Shown in pieces: positions 9,497 to 18,293 of a stretch of DNA of 64,000 nucleotides. How positions within the stretch are numbered: the first letter of the stretch is position 1; the number at the start of each line of letters is the position of its first letter. The position numbers were made by a program, and so were the translations under genes. The DNA comes from Plantibacter flavus (lineage in GTDB: Bacteria > Actinomycetota > Actinomycetes > Actinomycetales > Microbacteriaceae). Location of the stretch: NCBI RefSeq assembly GCF_002024505.1, contig NZ_CP019402.1, forward strand, positions 3,534,001 to 3,598,000, given 5' to 3'. The notes under the pieces are model-generated. The model was given only the letters and a program-made list of their open reading frames with translations. It was not told where the DNA came from and did no database searches.

Positions 9497-9996
9497 TCGT
9501 CGTGGAACGGTGGGCGGATGCTCCGGCTCATCACCGGGAGCGGTTCGCCGGGCTCCTCGAGGAGTACCACCGCCGGACCGAGCATGAGAAGCTCCTCGGC
9601 CGAGAACCGCGTCCGGACGAGCCCGCTCCGACGACCACCCTCCCCGACCGCTACCGGGCCGAGATCACCGACCCGGGCACGGCCTTCGCCTCCGACGAGG
9701 TCCTCCTGGCCGTCGAGGACGACCTGGTGCTCGGCTGCGTCGTCCTGACGGACGGCCCGTCGCCGGAGCTCAAGCGACTCTGGGTCGCCCCCGACGCTCG
9801 TCGCAGGGGCGTTGCCGCAACCCTGCTCGAGGCCGCGACCACCGTCTCCCGGCAGCGGGGCGACGTCGCCGTCCGTCTCTCCGTGTGGCGCTGGCGCTCC
9901 GCCGCGATCGCGCTCTACCGACGGTCCGGCTTCGTCGCGGTCGCGTCCTGGGACGGCAGACCCGGCCTCGACTGCTTCGTGCGGTCCTTCGACTGA
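9493..9996 (+). CDS. GNAT-family N-acetyltransferase
   Basis: A 167-residue acetyltransferase with the acetyl-CoA motif LWVAPDARRRGVAATLLEAA and the terminal ALYRRSGFVAV strand. It is translationally coupled to the preceding TetR gene, suggesting that the regulator responds to this enzyme's substrate. Nothing in the sequence identifies that substrate. Confidence 0.9.
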   Translation: MIVVERWADAPAHHRERFAGLLEEYHRRTEHEKLLGREPRPDEPAPTTTLPDRYRAEITDPGTAFASDEVLLAVEDDLVLGCVVLTDGPSPELKRLWVAPDARRRGVAATLLEAATTVSRQRGDVAVRLSVWRWRSAAIALYRRSGFVAVASWDGRPGLDCFVRSFD

Positions 9997-10012
9997 TCCG
10001 GCCGCCGTCGGG

Positions 10013-10855
10013 TCAGGACGCCGACAGCTCCTCGGCGCGTGCGATGGCGGCTGCCGCAGCACGGTCGAACGTCTCGCTGAAGCCCGCCTCGGCGAGCACG
10101 GCGAGCGCCCGTTCCGTCGTCCCCTTGGGGCTCGTGACGTTGATCCGCAGCTGCTCGGCGCTCTCCCCCGTCGTCGCGAGGAGTTCCGTCGCGCCACGGA
10201 AGGTGCCGTCGACCATCACGGACGCCTGCTCGGGGGTGAACCCGAGGCCGATCGCCGTGCGGGTCAGTTCCTCGATGAGGTAGTAGACGTACGCCGGACC
10301 GGAACCGGAGATGGCGCTGAGGGCGTCGATCTTCGATTCGGGGATGACGACCACCTGGCCGACGGTCTCGAAGAGCGCGGTGACGATGGCGAGGTCGTCC
10401 TCGCTCGACCGGGTACCCGGCGCGAGCCCGGTGACGCCGAGCCCCACGTAGGACGGAGTGTTCGGCATGGAACGCAACACCGAGACCGACTCCGGCAGGG
10501 CGGCCTCGAAGGCCGCACCGCGGATGCCGGCCGCAAGGCTCACGACGATGGTGCCCGGCTGCAACGTGTCGGCGATCTCGGCGAGGAGGTCGGCGACCAG
10601 GTAGGGCTTCACGCCGATCAGGACGATCTTCGCCGCGGCTGCCGCCCGTCGGTTGCCGTCGGCGTCCTGCTCGAGGGCGATCGAGGTGACGCCCGGCAGC
10701 TCGGCCAGAGCCTCCGCCTTGGCGATGGTCCGGTTCGTCACCGTGATGCCACCGTCGACCTCGACACCCGGCTGGACGAGACCGCGGAGGACGGCCCCTC
10801 CCATCGAACCGGCTCCGAGGATGGCGATGCTGGGCAGGCTGATCGTTTCACTCAC
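10013..10855 (-). CDS. proC: Pyrroline-5-carboxylate reductase
   Basis: Last step of proline synthesis, NAD(P)H reduction of pyrroline-5-carboxylate. The N-terminal Rossmann motif is AILGAGSMGGAVLRG. The C-terminal dimerisation domain carries the family signature DALSAISGSGPAYVYYLIEE and the MVDGTFRGATELL helix. Length (280) is normal. TAGACT six bases before the GTG start suggests a leaderless message. Confidence 0.96.
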   Translation of the reverse strand: MSETISLPSIAILGAGSMGGAVLRGLVQPGVEVDGGITVTNRTIAKAEALAELPGVTSIALEQDADGNRRAAAAAKIVLIGVKPYLVADLLAEIADTLQPGTIVVSLAAGIRGAAFEAALPESVSVLRSMPNTPSYVGLGVTGLAPGTRSSEDDLAIVTALFETVGQVVVIPESKIDALSAISGSGPAYVYYLIEELTRTAIGLGFTPEQASVMVDGTFRGATELLATTGESAEQLRINVTSPKGTTERALAVLAEAGFSETFDRAAAAAIARAEELSAS

Positions 10856-10861
10856 CCTGCG

Positions 10862-10867
10862 AGTCTA
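10862..10867 (-). promoter_or_regulatory. -10 hexamer of leaderless proC
   Basis: TAGACT is separated from the GTG by six bases (CGCAGG), too close for a 5' leader. Confidence 0.45.
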
Positions 10868-10903
10868 GGCACCTGCATGCTCGGCGGCACGTGCGCGGCC
10901 GAC

Positions 10904-12091
10904 TCAGTCGGCGAGGCAGGCGCCCGACGGGACCGCGGACTGCAGTGACCCGGCGAGCGCGACGACGGGCAGGACCTCGTCCATCGCGAGCGCGTAGCCG
11001 ACCGGCGCGGAGTTCGCATCGCGGGCGAAGATCACGCCCGCCACCTCACCGGACTCGGTGAGCAGCGGGCCACCGGAGTTGCCCGGCTGCACCGTCCCGG
11101 ACAGCGTCACGACCTGACGGCTCGTCGGGTTGTTCCCGCTGATGTCGGCGACGAGGCTCGGCCCCACCACGATGACCTGCGCGCCACCGGCCGTGTACGG
11201 GCCGCCGAACGGATACCCGGCGACGACGGCGTTCGATCCGGGCGCCGGATTCGGTGCGAGCGGCAGCGATCGGGCGCCGAGGTCGTCGACGCGGATGACG
11301 GCGAGGTCGTCGACCGGGTCGAAGTAGACGATCCGCCCTTCCCGAGGCATGGACCCCGGGACCTCGACGACCGGGTTCGTCACGCCGGCGAGGACGTGCG
11401 CGTTCGTCATGACCAGGTCGTCGGCGAAGACGAAGCCGCTTCCGGTGAGGCTCCGCGAGCAGGACTCGGCGGTGCCGCTGATGCGCACCACGGACGCGGA
11501 GGCCGTCTGCAGCGCCGTCGTCGAGGTGTCGAGCTGCGGGGCGGCGGGGACGTCCGCGGTTCCGCCGAACGCCTCGATGACGCGTTGGGCCCCACCGTCG
11601 ACCACCGTGGAGCGGAGCTGCGCGAGCGTGCTCTTCACCTGCACGGGCGTGACGCGGTCGATCGTGCCGATCACCGCGGACGACCCGACCGCCTGGGCGA
11701 GCAGCGGGATGCCGAGGGAGCCGACACCGAGTGCCGCGGTCACGAGGACGAGCGCGGTGACGACGAGGTTGAGGGCGGCGCCGAGCAGCCGTTCCAGACC
11801 GCGCAGCGGGGTCTTGCGGACGACGGAGCCGATGGCCCCGCCGATGAACGCACCGATCGTGTAGCCGACGGCGAGGACGACCACCGCCGCCGCCACGGCC
11901 GCCCAGCCACGCCAGGCCGCGTCCGGCACCCACGAGGCGACGAGCGGGATCGCGAAGAACGCGCCGACCCCACCGGCCGCCAGCCCGACGAGCCCGCCGA
12001 GGCTCCCGAGGAGCCCCGCACGCCACCCGCGGATCAGGAAGCCGATCAGGACGACGACGAGGATGATGTCGAGGATCACGCCGGGTTGCAT
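10904..12091 (-). CDS. marP: MarP-family membrane serine protease (CvpA + trypsin-like)
   Basis: Residues 1-165 are a CvpA-type domain with four predicted membrane helices. A chymotrypsin-like periplasmic protease follows with the full triad: His in MTNAHVLAG, Asp in DPVDDLAVIRVDD, Ser in QPGNSGGPLL. This matches MarP, which is needed for acid and oxidative stress tolerance in mycobacteria. Two cysteines, in ESCSRSLTG and near the C-terminus (SGACLAD), could form the disulfide known from MarP. Confidence 0.92.
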   Translation of the reverse strand: MQPGVILDIILVVVLIGFLIRGWRAGLLGSLGGLVGLAAGGVGAFFAIPLVASWVPDAAWRGWAAVAAAVVVLAVGYTIGAFIGGAIGSVVRKTPLRGLERLLGAALNLVVTALVLVTAALGVGSLGIPLLAQAVGSSAVIGTIDRVTPVQVKSTLAQLRSTVVDGGAQRVIEAFGGTADVPAAPQLDTSTTALQTASASVVRISGTAESCSRSLTGSGFVFADDLVMTNAHVLAGVTNPVVEVPGSMPREGRIVYFDPVDDLAVIRVDDLGARSLPLAPNPAPGSNAVVAGYPFGGPYTAGGAQVIVVGPSLVADISGNNPTSRQVVTLSGTVQPGNSGGPLLTESGEVAGVIFARDANSAPVGYALAMDEVLPVVALAGSLQSAVPSGACLAD

Positions 12092-12202
12092 CCTGCGATC
12101 CTGCCATCACCCGCCGACAACGGGCTCCGGAAGTGCTGGGAGCAGCCGCATCCGATCAGCGATCCTGTCGACGCATGGAAATCTCCGGGGCCGCCTGCGC
12201 CC

Positions 12203-12679
12203 TCAGGAGGCTCCGACGCCGTCCGCGCCCCGGAAGAAGTCGGTGAGGAGCGTCGAGCAGCGCTCGGCCTCCACGCCCGCGTAGACCTCGACGCGGTGCT
12301 GCAGTCGCCGGTCGCGTAGGACGTCGTAGACGGAACCGACCGCGCCGGCCTTCTCGTCCCAGGCCCCGAAGACGACCCGCGGGATCCGGGCGGCGAGGAT
12401 CGCGCCGGCGCACATCACGCAGGGTTCGAGCGTGACGACGAGCGTCAGCTCCGTGAGGTGCCAGTCGGCCAGCGCGGCCGCGGCGGCGCGGATAGCGACC
12501 ACCTCGGCGTGGGCGGTCGGGTCGGTGTGCAGCTCGCGCTCGTTGCGCCCGACGGAGACGACCGTGCCGTCCGGGGCGACGAGGACCGCGCCCACCGGGA
12601 CGTCGTCGCTGGCGAGGGCCGCCTCGGCCTCGGCGACGGCGAGGTCCATCCACACGGCGAACTCGGCCGGTGCGTGCAT
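12203..12679 (-). CDS. tadA: tRNA adenosine(34) deaminase / nucleoside deaminase
   Basis: Zinc-dependent cytidine-deaminase-fold enzyme with the catalytic HAEVVAIRAA motif (His ligand, Glu proton shuttle) and the second zinc motif EPCVMCAGAI. Size and arrangement fit TadA, which makes inosine at the wobble position of tRNA-Arg(ACG). GGGGAG seven bases before the ATG supports the start. It diverges from upp with about 50 bases between starts. Confidence 0.92.
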   Translation of the reverse strand: MHAPAEFAVWMDLAVAEAEAALASDDVPVGAVLVAPDGTVVSVGRNERELHTDPTAHAEVVAIRAAAAALADWHLTELTLVVTLEPCVMCAGAILAARIPRVVFGAWDEKAGAVGSVYDVLRDRRLQHRVEVYAGVEAERCSTLLTDFFRGADGVGAS

Positions 12680-12718
12680 CCGTCATCTCCCCGAAATCCT
12701 GGTCGCCGCGCGAGCGAC

Positions 12719-12724
12719 TAGATT
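12719..12724 (+). promoter_or_regulatory. -10 hexamer of leaderless upp
   Basis: TAGATT, then GATCGT, then the ATG. There is no ribosome-binding site. Confidence 0.5.
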
Positions 12725-12730
12725 GATCGT

Positions 12731-13363
12731 ATGCGAGTGCACGTAGCCGACCACCCACTCATCACCCACAAGCTCACGGTGCTCCGCGACAAGACGACAC
12801 CCTCACCGGTGTTCCGTGCCCTCACCGAGGAGCTCGTCACGTTGCTCGCCTACGAGGCGACGCGCGGCGTCACGGTCGAGGAGATCACGATCCAGACGCC
12901 CGTCACCGAGACGGTCGGCGTCAAGATCAGCGAGCCGCGTCCGCTCGTGGTCCCGATCCTGCGGGCCGGCCTCGGCATGCTCGAGGGCATGGTGAAGCTG
13001 CTCCCCACCGCGGAGGTCGGCTTCCTCGGCATGGTGCGCAACGAGGAGACCCTCGAACCCACCACATACGCGGAGCGCCTCCCCGACGACCTGTCCGACC
13101 GCCAGTGCTTCGTGCTCGACCCGATGCTCGCGACCGGTGGCTCGCTCGCGGCGGCGATCGACTTCCTCTTCCAGCGCGGTGCGATGCACGTCACCGCCAT
13201 CTGCCTGCTCGCCGCCCCCGAGGGCCTCGAGCGCCTCGAGGCCGAGACGGCAGGCAAGGACGTCACCATCGTCCTCGGCGCCCTCGACGAGAAGCTCGAC
13301 GAGAACGGGTACATCGTCCCCGGCCTCGGCGACGCCGGCGACCGCCTCTACGGCGTCGTCTGA
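12731..13363 (+). CDS. upp: Uracil phosphoribosyltransferase
   Basis: Pyrimidine salvage enzyme converting uracil and PRPP to UMP. The PRPP-binding loop is [18 protein letters not shown], and the uracil-binding C-terminal signature is [15 protein letters not shown]. Length (210) is standard. It probably has a leaderless transcript and ends at a long perfect hairpin. Confidence 0.97.
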   Translation: MRVHVADHPLITHKLTVLRDKTTPSPVFRALTEELVTLLAYEATRGVTVEEITIQTPVTETVGVKISEPRPLVVPILRAGLGMLEGMVKLLPTAEVGFLGMVRNEETLEPTTYAERLPDDLSDRQCFVLDPMLATGGSLAAAIDFLFQRGAMHVTAICLLAAPEGLERLEAETAGKDVTIVLGALDEKLDENGYIVPGLGDAGDRLYGVV

Positions 13364-13380
13364 CCCCTGCTCCCGCCGAC

Positions 13381-13429
13381 ATGAGGCGGATCGCCGTCCA
13401 TCCCCGCGATGGACGGCGATCCGCCTCAT
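13381..13429 (+). terminator. Very long perfect hairpin after upp
   Basis: Two 21-base arms pair perfectly around a seven-base loop (ccccgcg), starting 18 bases after the upp stop. There is no U-run, but a stem of this length is a strong candidate terminator. Confidence 0.75.
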
Positions 13430-13488
13430 CTCAGTTGTGCCGCCAGCTGGCAATCCCCGAGTAACAGAACGTCATCTTCTGCTCGCAC

Positions 13489-13519
13489 TTGACAGGATCC
13501 GGGGGATTCCTGTTGTATT
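13489..13519 (+). promoter_or_regulatory. Promoter of the Cys-rich leader ORF
   Basis: A consensus TTGACA -35 is followed after 18-19 bases by TTGTAT/TGTATT, which ends seven or eight bases before the ATG of the leader ORF. This predicts a leaderless transcript. Confidence 0.55.
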
Positions 13520-13526
13520 GCGGACT

Positions 13527-13628
13527 ATGACGACCAACGCGCCCACCCCGACCTCCTTCGAGGCCCCTGGGAACGCCGGCATGATGATGCCCGGCCGCGC
13601 TGTCATGTGCTGTCGAATGTGTCGCTGA
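13527..13628 (+). CDS. Cys-rich micro-ORF, putative leader peptide
   Basis: A 33-codon ORF ending VMCCRMCR-stop, with three cysteines in the last seven residues and three consecutive methionines mid-peptide. It sits seven bases behind a good promoter, so it should be translated from a leaderless mRNA. This architecture (leaderless short ORF with a 3' cysteine cluster) matches the cysteine-responsive attenuator uORFs described in mycobacteria. The next gene is a winged-helix regulator, 237 bases downstream. Attenuation is an inference. An alternative is a free-standing small protein. Confidence 0.6.
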   Translation: MTTNAPTPTSFEAPGNAGMMMPGRAVMCCRMCR

Positions 13629-13865
13629 TCCGACTCCTCCAGCACCGGTAGCGGTCCACACGGATCCGCTCCACTGCTCCCAGCACCTCCGAGTCCGCCG
13701 CTCCCCCACCAGGTGAGCCGACTCCCGGACGCACCCCGTCCGCACCCGGCCGACGCGCCACTTCCCGGATCGCGGGACCGCAACTGCCCACCGGCAAGCG
13801 GGATCACCCCGAGCGCACCGCGCACGATCCGTCGCAGCATCATCACTCCCGAGGACCTCGCACCC

Positions 13866-14573
13866 ATGTCTCTTGCAGCCGTTCAGACCACCCGCCCCAC
13901 CCGCCAGCTCGCCGCCGTCGAGGACGCACCTCGGGCCGCGACCCCGCACGTCCGTGCTGTTCCGGCCGGCCCCGAAGCCCGAGGCTTCGTCCTCTACGTC
14001 GGCCTCGACGAGGCGAAGGCGGCGGCGGCCGGCACGAGCCTCGGTGAGATCGTCGAGGCCATCAAGGCCCTGACCGCCCAGTTCGCCCCGGAGGCCGAGA
14101 CGCACGCAGCCGTCGCACTGGCCCCGCGCGGTGCCGGCGGCCGCGACCTCGACGTCGTCCGGCTCGCCCTGCAGGACCCCTCGGCACTCGCGGCCCACCG
14201 TGACGAGGTCGACGAGGAGGAGCAGGACCGCGCCCACGCGGGTGTCGTCGTCGACATCTCCCGAAAGCGCCTGGTACTCGACAACGAGGCCGCGCCGCTC
14301 ACGTACAAGGAGTTCGAGCTCCTCCAGTACCTCGTCCTCCGCGAGGGACGCACGATCGAGCGCGCGGAGCTCATCTCCTCGCTGTGGCGCGCCGGCGACG
14401 ACGAAGAGGTTCCGAACGAGCGGACCATCGACGTCCACGTTCGTCGCCTCCGCGCCAAGCTCGGCCGCTACGAGGACATCGTCCGCACCGTGCGCGGTGT
14501 CGGCTACCGCTTCGACCGCCACGCGGACGTCTCCATCCGCTACGCCAGCACCCCGTCGCCCGACCTGTTCTGA
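13866..14573 (+). CDS. Winged-helix (OmpR/PhoB C-terminal type) regulator without receiver domain
   Basis: Residues about 140-225 form an OmpR-type winged helix (LTYKEFELLQYLVLREGRTI, VRRLRAKLGRYEDIVRTVRG, GVGYRF). The N-terminal 130 residues do not look like a phosphorylatable receiver: there is no DD/D/K arrangement, only an alanine-rich linker and a short alpha/beta segment. Activity is therefore probably not controlled by a cognate kinase. The 5' region carries the Cys-rich micro-ORF. Confidence 0.85.
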   Translation: MSLAAVQTTRPTRQLAAVEDAPRAATPHVRAVPAGPEARGFVLYVGLDEAKAAAAGTSLGEIVEAIKALTAQFAPEAETHAAVALAPRGAGGRDLDVVRLALQDPSALAAHRDEVDEEEQDRAHAGVVVDISRKRLVLDNEAAPLTYKEFELLQYLVLREGRTIERAELISSLWRAGDDEEVPNERTIDVHVRRLRAKLGRYEDIVRTVRGVGYRFDRHADVSIRYASTPSPDLF

Positions 14574-14600
14574 GCCGGTTCGGCGGCCCCACCGACGAGA

Positions 14601-14643
14601 CGACGGGCCCGGTGCGTGGGTGTTCCACTCACCGGGCCCGTCG
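14601..14643. terminator. Bidirectional terminator hairpin
   Basis: Fourteen-base perfect arms (CGACGGGCCCGGTG and its complement) flank a 15-base loop between the convergent winged-helix and DMT genes. Confidence 0.75.
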
Positions 14644-14654
14644 AAGGTTCTGCG

Positions 14655-15665
14655 TCAGATGACGCGGGGCTTCTTCGGCTTGTCGCCGGGAGCCGGGACC
14701 GGTCGCATCGCGAGCTTCCAGACGCCGAACACGGCCACCGCTCCGGCGACGACGAACAGCACGAGGGCGTACCAGGGGGCGTTCGAAGCCTCGCCCAGCA
14801 CCACGATGCCGATGCCGACCGCGACGAGCGGGTCGACGACGGTGAGTCCGGCGACCACGAGGTCCGGCTGCCCGCTCTGGTGCGCCTTCTGGACGAAGAA
14901 GCCACCGAGCCCGGCGGCCACGAGCAGGCCGATGATGCCGACGACGGTGAGCCCCTCGAAGTTCTGCGTGATCACCCGGTTGATGACCACCTTCGCGAGC
15001 GTGACGACGAAGCCGTACAGCACACCGGCTGCGACCACGTAGAAGACGGTGTGCAGCTTCCGCCGCCACAGGGCGTACGCCGCCGCGAGTGCAGCGGTCA
15101 CGACCGCGAGCATGATGAGGATGATGATGAGCTGCGGCTGACGGATCGGCTCCTCCACCGCGTACAGCGCCGCGACGATGACGAAGAGACCGATACCGGC
15201 GACGCAGAGCACCATCGCGCGGGTCTGCTCCTTCGTGATCTTCACCCGGGTGACCCTGGCGTTCAGGAGCGCCGTGATCACGAGGGCGATCGCCCCCAGG
15301 GGCTGCACGACGATGAGCGGAGCGAAGCCGAGCGCGACGAGCTGGAACACGATCGCCAGGCCGAGGAGCAACGTCCCGATGAGCCAGGACGGACGCCCGA
15401 GGAGCTGCGGCAGCTGCTTCAGACCGAAGGCCGACGACGCCGCCTCCACCTTGCCGACACCGCGGGACTGCAACTGCGTCCCGACCGCGAGGAAGAACGC
15501 TCCGACGAGCGCGATCGGGATGCCGATCGCCTGGTACGGCGTGACACTGATCGTGGGGATGTCGATGTCGACCGCAGTGCGGGCGGACTGCGCGACGACA
15601 CCGGCTGTACCAGACAGCAGCAGGGCGCCGGCCGCAAGGGCCGGGAACGACGTGGCCGCCATCAC
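14655..15665 (-). CDS. DMT-superfamily (NIPA/EamA-like) transporter
   Basis: A 336-residue protein with about nine to ten hydrophobic helices in two halves. The second helix region (GAFFLAVGTQLQSRGVGK) and QPLGAIALVITALLNARV resemble the NIPA-type branch of the drug/metabolite transporter superfamily. The C-terminus is a basic cytosolic tail. Its start overlaps the stop of the AI-2E-type gene, so the two transporters are one operon. The substrate is unknown. Confidence 0.85.
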   Translation of the reverse strand: MMAATSFPALAAGALLLSGTAGVVAQSARTAVDIDIPTISVTPYQAIGIPIALVGAFFLAVGTQLQSRGVGKVEAASSAFGLKQLPQLLGRPSWLIGTLLLGLAIVFQLVALGFAPLIVVQPLGAIALVITALLNARVTRVKITKEQTRAMVLCVAGIGLFVIVAALYAVEEPIRQPQLIIILIMLAVVTAALAAAYALWRRKLHTVFYVVAAGVLYGFVVTLAKVVINRVITQNFEGLTVVGIIGLLVAAGLGGFFVQKAHQSGQPDLVVAGLTVVDPLVAVGIGIVVLGEASNAPWYALVLFVVAGAVAVFGVWKLAMRPVPAPGDKPKKPRVI

Positions 15666-16936
15666 TTCGCCGCCGCACTCGTGCCGACGGCCGCCGTCTC
15701 GGCGTCACCGAGTTTGTTCTCCGGTACCACTTTGGAGTCCTGGCTCGGGAAGATGACCTTCTGCACGATGATGATGATCGACGCGGCGACCGGGATCGCG
15801 ACGAGGGCTCCGAGGATGCCACCGAGGGCGCCGCCACCGAACGCCGCGATCACGACAAGGGCTCCGGGGACGGCGACCGCCTTGTTCATGATGCGCGGGC
15901 TGAGGAAGTACGCCTCGATCTGCATGTAGATCAGGTAGTAGATGATCGCGATGAGTGCCGTCACCGGCGAGACGAAGAGGCAGAGCGCACTGTTCACGAT
16001 CGAGGCGCTGAGCGTGCCGACGAGCGGGATCATCGATCCGATGAACGCCAGCAGGGCGAGCAGCGGCGGGAACGGCGCTCCGATGATGCTGAGGAAGATG
16101 AAGCTCAGCACGCCGTTGACCAAGGCGAGTCCGACCTGTCCGACCACGTAGCGCCCGACGGCCTGGGTGATCTCCTCGAGCACCTGCGCGAAGCCCTCGC
16201 GGCGGTAGGCGGGGAGGAACCGGTACGTGACGGCCTTCATCGACCGCAGGGAGGCGAGGAAGTAGAGGGTCAGGATGAGGACGATGATCGAGCCGGTGAT
16301 TCCCGACGCGACCCCCGCTCCGACCGCGACGATGCCGCCACCGATGTTCAGCAGGTTGTTGGGGTCCTTGAGGAAGGAGAACGCGTCGTTGAGCGCCGAG
16401 TCGATGTCGAGCGTGTTCCCGATCGTGTTCTGCACCCACGCGACGAAGTCACTGTTGAGGAACTGCTGGGAGATCCGGGGGTAGTCGCTCACGAAGTTCG
16501 AGATCTGCGTCACGAGCAACGGCACGATGGCGAAGATGATCCCGACGAACGCGCCGATCACGGCGAGGAAGACGACGGCGATGGCGAGGCCGCGCGGCAG
16601 CTTCTGCTCGAGCCATGACACGAGCGGGTCGAGGCCGAGCGCGATGAAGAGCGCGACGCCGACGTAGATCAGCGTGGTGCTGAGCTGCGACACGATGCTC
16701 CCGATCACGAGCGCGACGAGGACGCCGATGCCACCCACGAGTCCGATCCGGAACGCGTTGATACGGACGCTCGGAGCCGACGGCTGGAGGGCGGCGACCA
16801 CGGCGGCCGACGGCGGGGAGGATGCGGCGGCCTTCGCCGCACGCTCCTGCTTGGCTTCCTGGTGCTTGGCGCGCCTGGCTTCGCGTTCCTCCGGGGTGGA
16901 GGAGAACCCGGGCAACCGGAGTTTGGGGGTCTTCAT
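15662..16936 (-). CDS. AI-2E-family transporter (PerM-like)
   Basis: A 424-residue membrane protein. After a charged, lysine/alanine-rich cytosolic N-terminus, an initial helix pair, a soluble loop rich in amphipathic segments and five C-terminal helices follow the AI-2E/PerM plan, including FIGSMIPLVGTLSASIVNS. Despite the family name, most members are not shown to move autoinducer-2; several act as efflux proteins or ion antiporters. GAGGAG eight bases upstream supports the start. Confidence 0.9.
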   Translation of the reverse strand: MKTPKLRLPGFSSTPEEREARRAKHQEAKQERAAKAAASSPPSAAVVAALQPSAPSVRINAFRIGLVGGIGVLVALVIGSIVSQLSTTLIYVGVALFIALGLDPLVSWLEQKLPRGLAIAVVFLAVIGAFVGIIFAIVPLLVTQISNFVSDYPRISQQFLNSDFVAWVQNTIGNTLDIDSALNDAFSFLKDPNNLLNIGGGIVAVGAGVASGITGSIIVLILTLYFLASLRSMKAVTYRFLPAYRREGFAQVLEEITQAVGRYVVGQVGLALVNGVLSFIFLSIIGAPFPPLLALLAFIGSMIPLVGTLSASIVNSALCLFVSPVTALIAIIYYLIYMQIEAYFLSPRIMNKAVAVPGALVVIAAFGGGALGGILGALVAIPVAASIIIIVQKVIFPSQDSKVVPENKLGDAETAAVGTSAAAK

Positions 16937-17103
16937 GGTGCGGTCTCCTCGGTGATGATGCCGTCGTGGTGCTGGGGGCGTTCACATGGACCGCCGCTCT
17001 GTGCCTACAGTAGTGAGACGGAGCCCGACCCGCTGATGTCACGGTCCGGTACGACGAAATCGGCGGAAGTCGCCTCGGGCCGGAACAGAGAGGTGGTGCG
17101 ACG

Positions 17104-17679
17104 GTGGGAGCTGATCCAATGCGCACATCGGCCGGCCTCCTCGAGCAGGCGACCGACCGCACCCTCGTCGAACGGTGCGTCGACGGCGACACCCGCGCGT
17201 TCCAGGTGCTCATCACGCGCTACGGCCGGATGATGAAGGCGTACGCCGTGCGACTCACGCGTTCCTCGGCGGACGGCGACGACGTCGTCCAGGAGGCGCT
17301 CATCTCGGCCTGGAAGCGGATCGACACGCTCGAGGACGGCGCGATGGTCAAGAGCTGGCTGATGCGCATCGTCAGCCGTCGAGCGATCGACCTCATGCGG
17401 CAGCGCAAGGACACCGAGTCGACCGACGACGCCATCATCGAGGCCCCGGAGCGCGACGGACCCGAACGGAAGGCCGAGGCATCGTCGCAGCTGGGAGCAC
17501 TGTCAGCAGCACTCGACAGACTGCCGCACGGACAGCACCAGGCTTGGGTGCTCCGAGAGATCGGCGGATACTCGTACGAGGAGATCGCCGAACAACTGGG
17601 GCAGAGCGTCGCCAGCGTCCGAGGGAGTCTCGCACGGGCTCGGGCGACACTGGTCAAGGAGATGGAGGGGTGGCGATGA
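17104..17679 (+). CDS. ECF-family RNA polymerase sigma factor
   Basis: Region 2 (FQVLITRYGRMMKAYAVRLT through DDVVQEALISAWKRID) and region 4 (LPHGQHQAWVLREIGGYSYE then QSVASVRGSLARARATL) are both intact in 191 residues. It heads a three-gene overlapping operon with two envelope-associated proteins, so it probably drives an envelope-stress response. No classical zinc anti-sigma factor follows. A second possible ATG lies five codons in. Confidence 0.93.
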   Translation: MGADPMRTSAGLLEQATDRTLVERCVDGDTRAFQVLITRYGRMMKAYAVRLTRSSADGDDVVQEALISAWKRIDTLEDGAMVKSWLMRIVSRRAIDLMRQRKDTESTDDAIIEAPERDGPERKAEASSQLGALSAALDRLPHGQHQAWVLREIGGYSYEEIAEQLGQSVASVRGSLARARATLVKEMEGWR

Positions 17680-18293
17680 ACACCGATATTCCGGGCCCCG
17701 GACCGGGTGAGCCGGGCGGCTGCGCGCACGGCATCGACGCCCTCACGGATTACCTCGAACGCGACATGCTGCCGGCCGACCCGTCGATCGACGACTCACC
17801 GGAATGCCAGCGGATCCTCCGGTCGCTTCGACGCGTCCGCGCGCTTGCCACGCCCTTGCGGGAGGCGGACGAGGCGGCGGTCACCGCGCTCGACCAGGAC
17901 TGGATCCGCGGGATCATGGAGAACATCGGCCGCGAGGCGAAGGCCGGGCGCGACATCCCGTTCGCCGCATCCGACGACGACGCGGCGCTCGTCATCACGG
18001 AGGGCACGGTCCGCGGGCTGGTCCGCGGTGCCGGCGACCGCACCCCCGGCGTGCTCGTGGGTCGCTGCGTGCTCGAGGGCGACGTCACCGTGGTCGGCGA
18101 ACCGATCATGCTCCATGTCACCGTGAGCATCGGTTGGGGCAAGTCGGTCGCCGAGACGGTCTCGCTGTTCCGCGAGGAGGTCGCAGCCAGCCTCCAGCAG
18201 CACACGGACCTCGTCGTGGCAGGACTCGACATCGTCGTCGACGACCTGCACTTCGAGGCCGACGAGATCGGAGAGGTGGGGGACGATGCATGA
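17676..18293 (+). CDS. Asp23/Gls24-family envelope stress protein
   Basis: A 205-residue protein. The N-terminal 75 residues (CAHGIDALTDYLERDMLPA through CQRILRSLRRVRALATPLRE) resemble a zinc-free anti-sigma-like helical region. The C-terminal part (about residues 105-200: EGTVRGLVRGAGDRTPGVLV through VVAGLDIVVDDLHFE) fits the Asp23 domain. Its ATG overlaps the sigma factor stop. The order suggests the N-terminal helices could bind the sigma factor, which would make this a combined sensor; that is inference only. Confidence 0.8.
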   Translation: MNTDIPGPGPGEPGGCAHGIDALTDYLERDMLPADPSIDDSPECQRILRSLRRVRALATPLREADEAAVTALDQDWIRGIMENIGREAKAGRDIPFAASDDDAALVITEGTVRGLVRGAGDRTPGVLVGRCVLEGDVTVVGEPIMLHVTVSIGWGKSVAETVSLFREEVAASLQQHTDLVVAGLDIVVDDLHFEADEIGEVGDDA

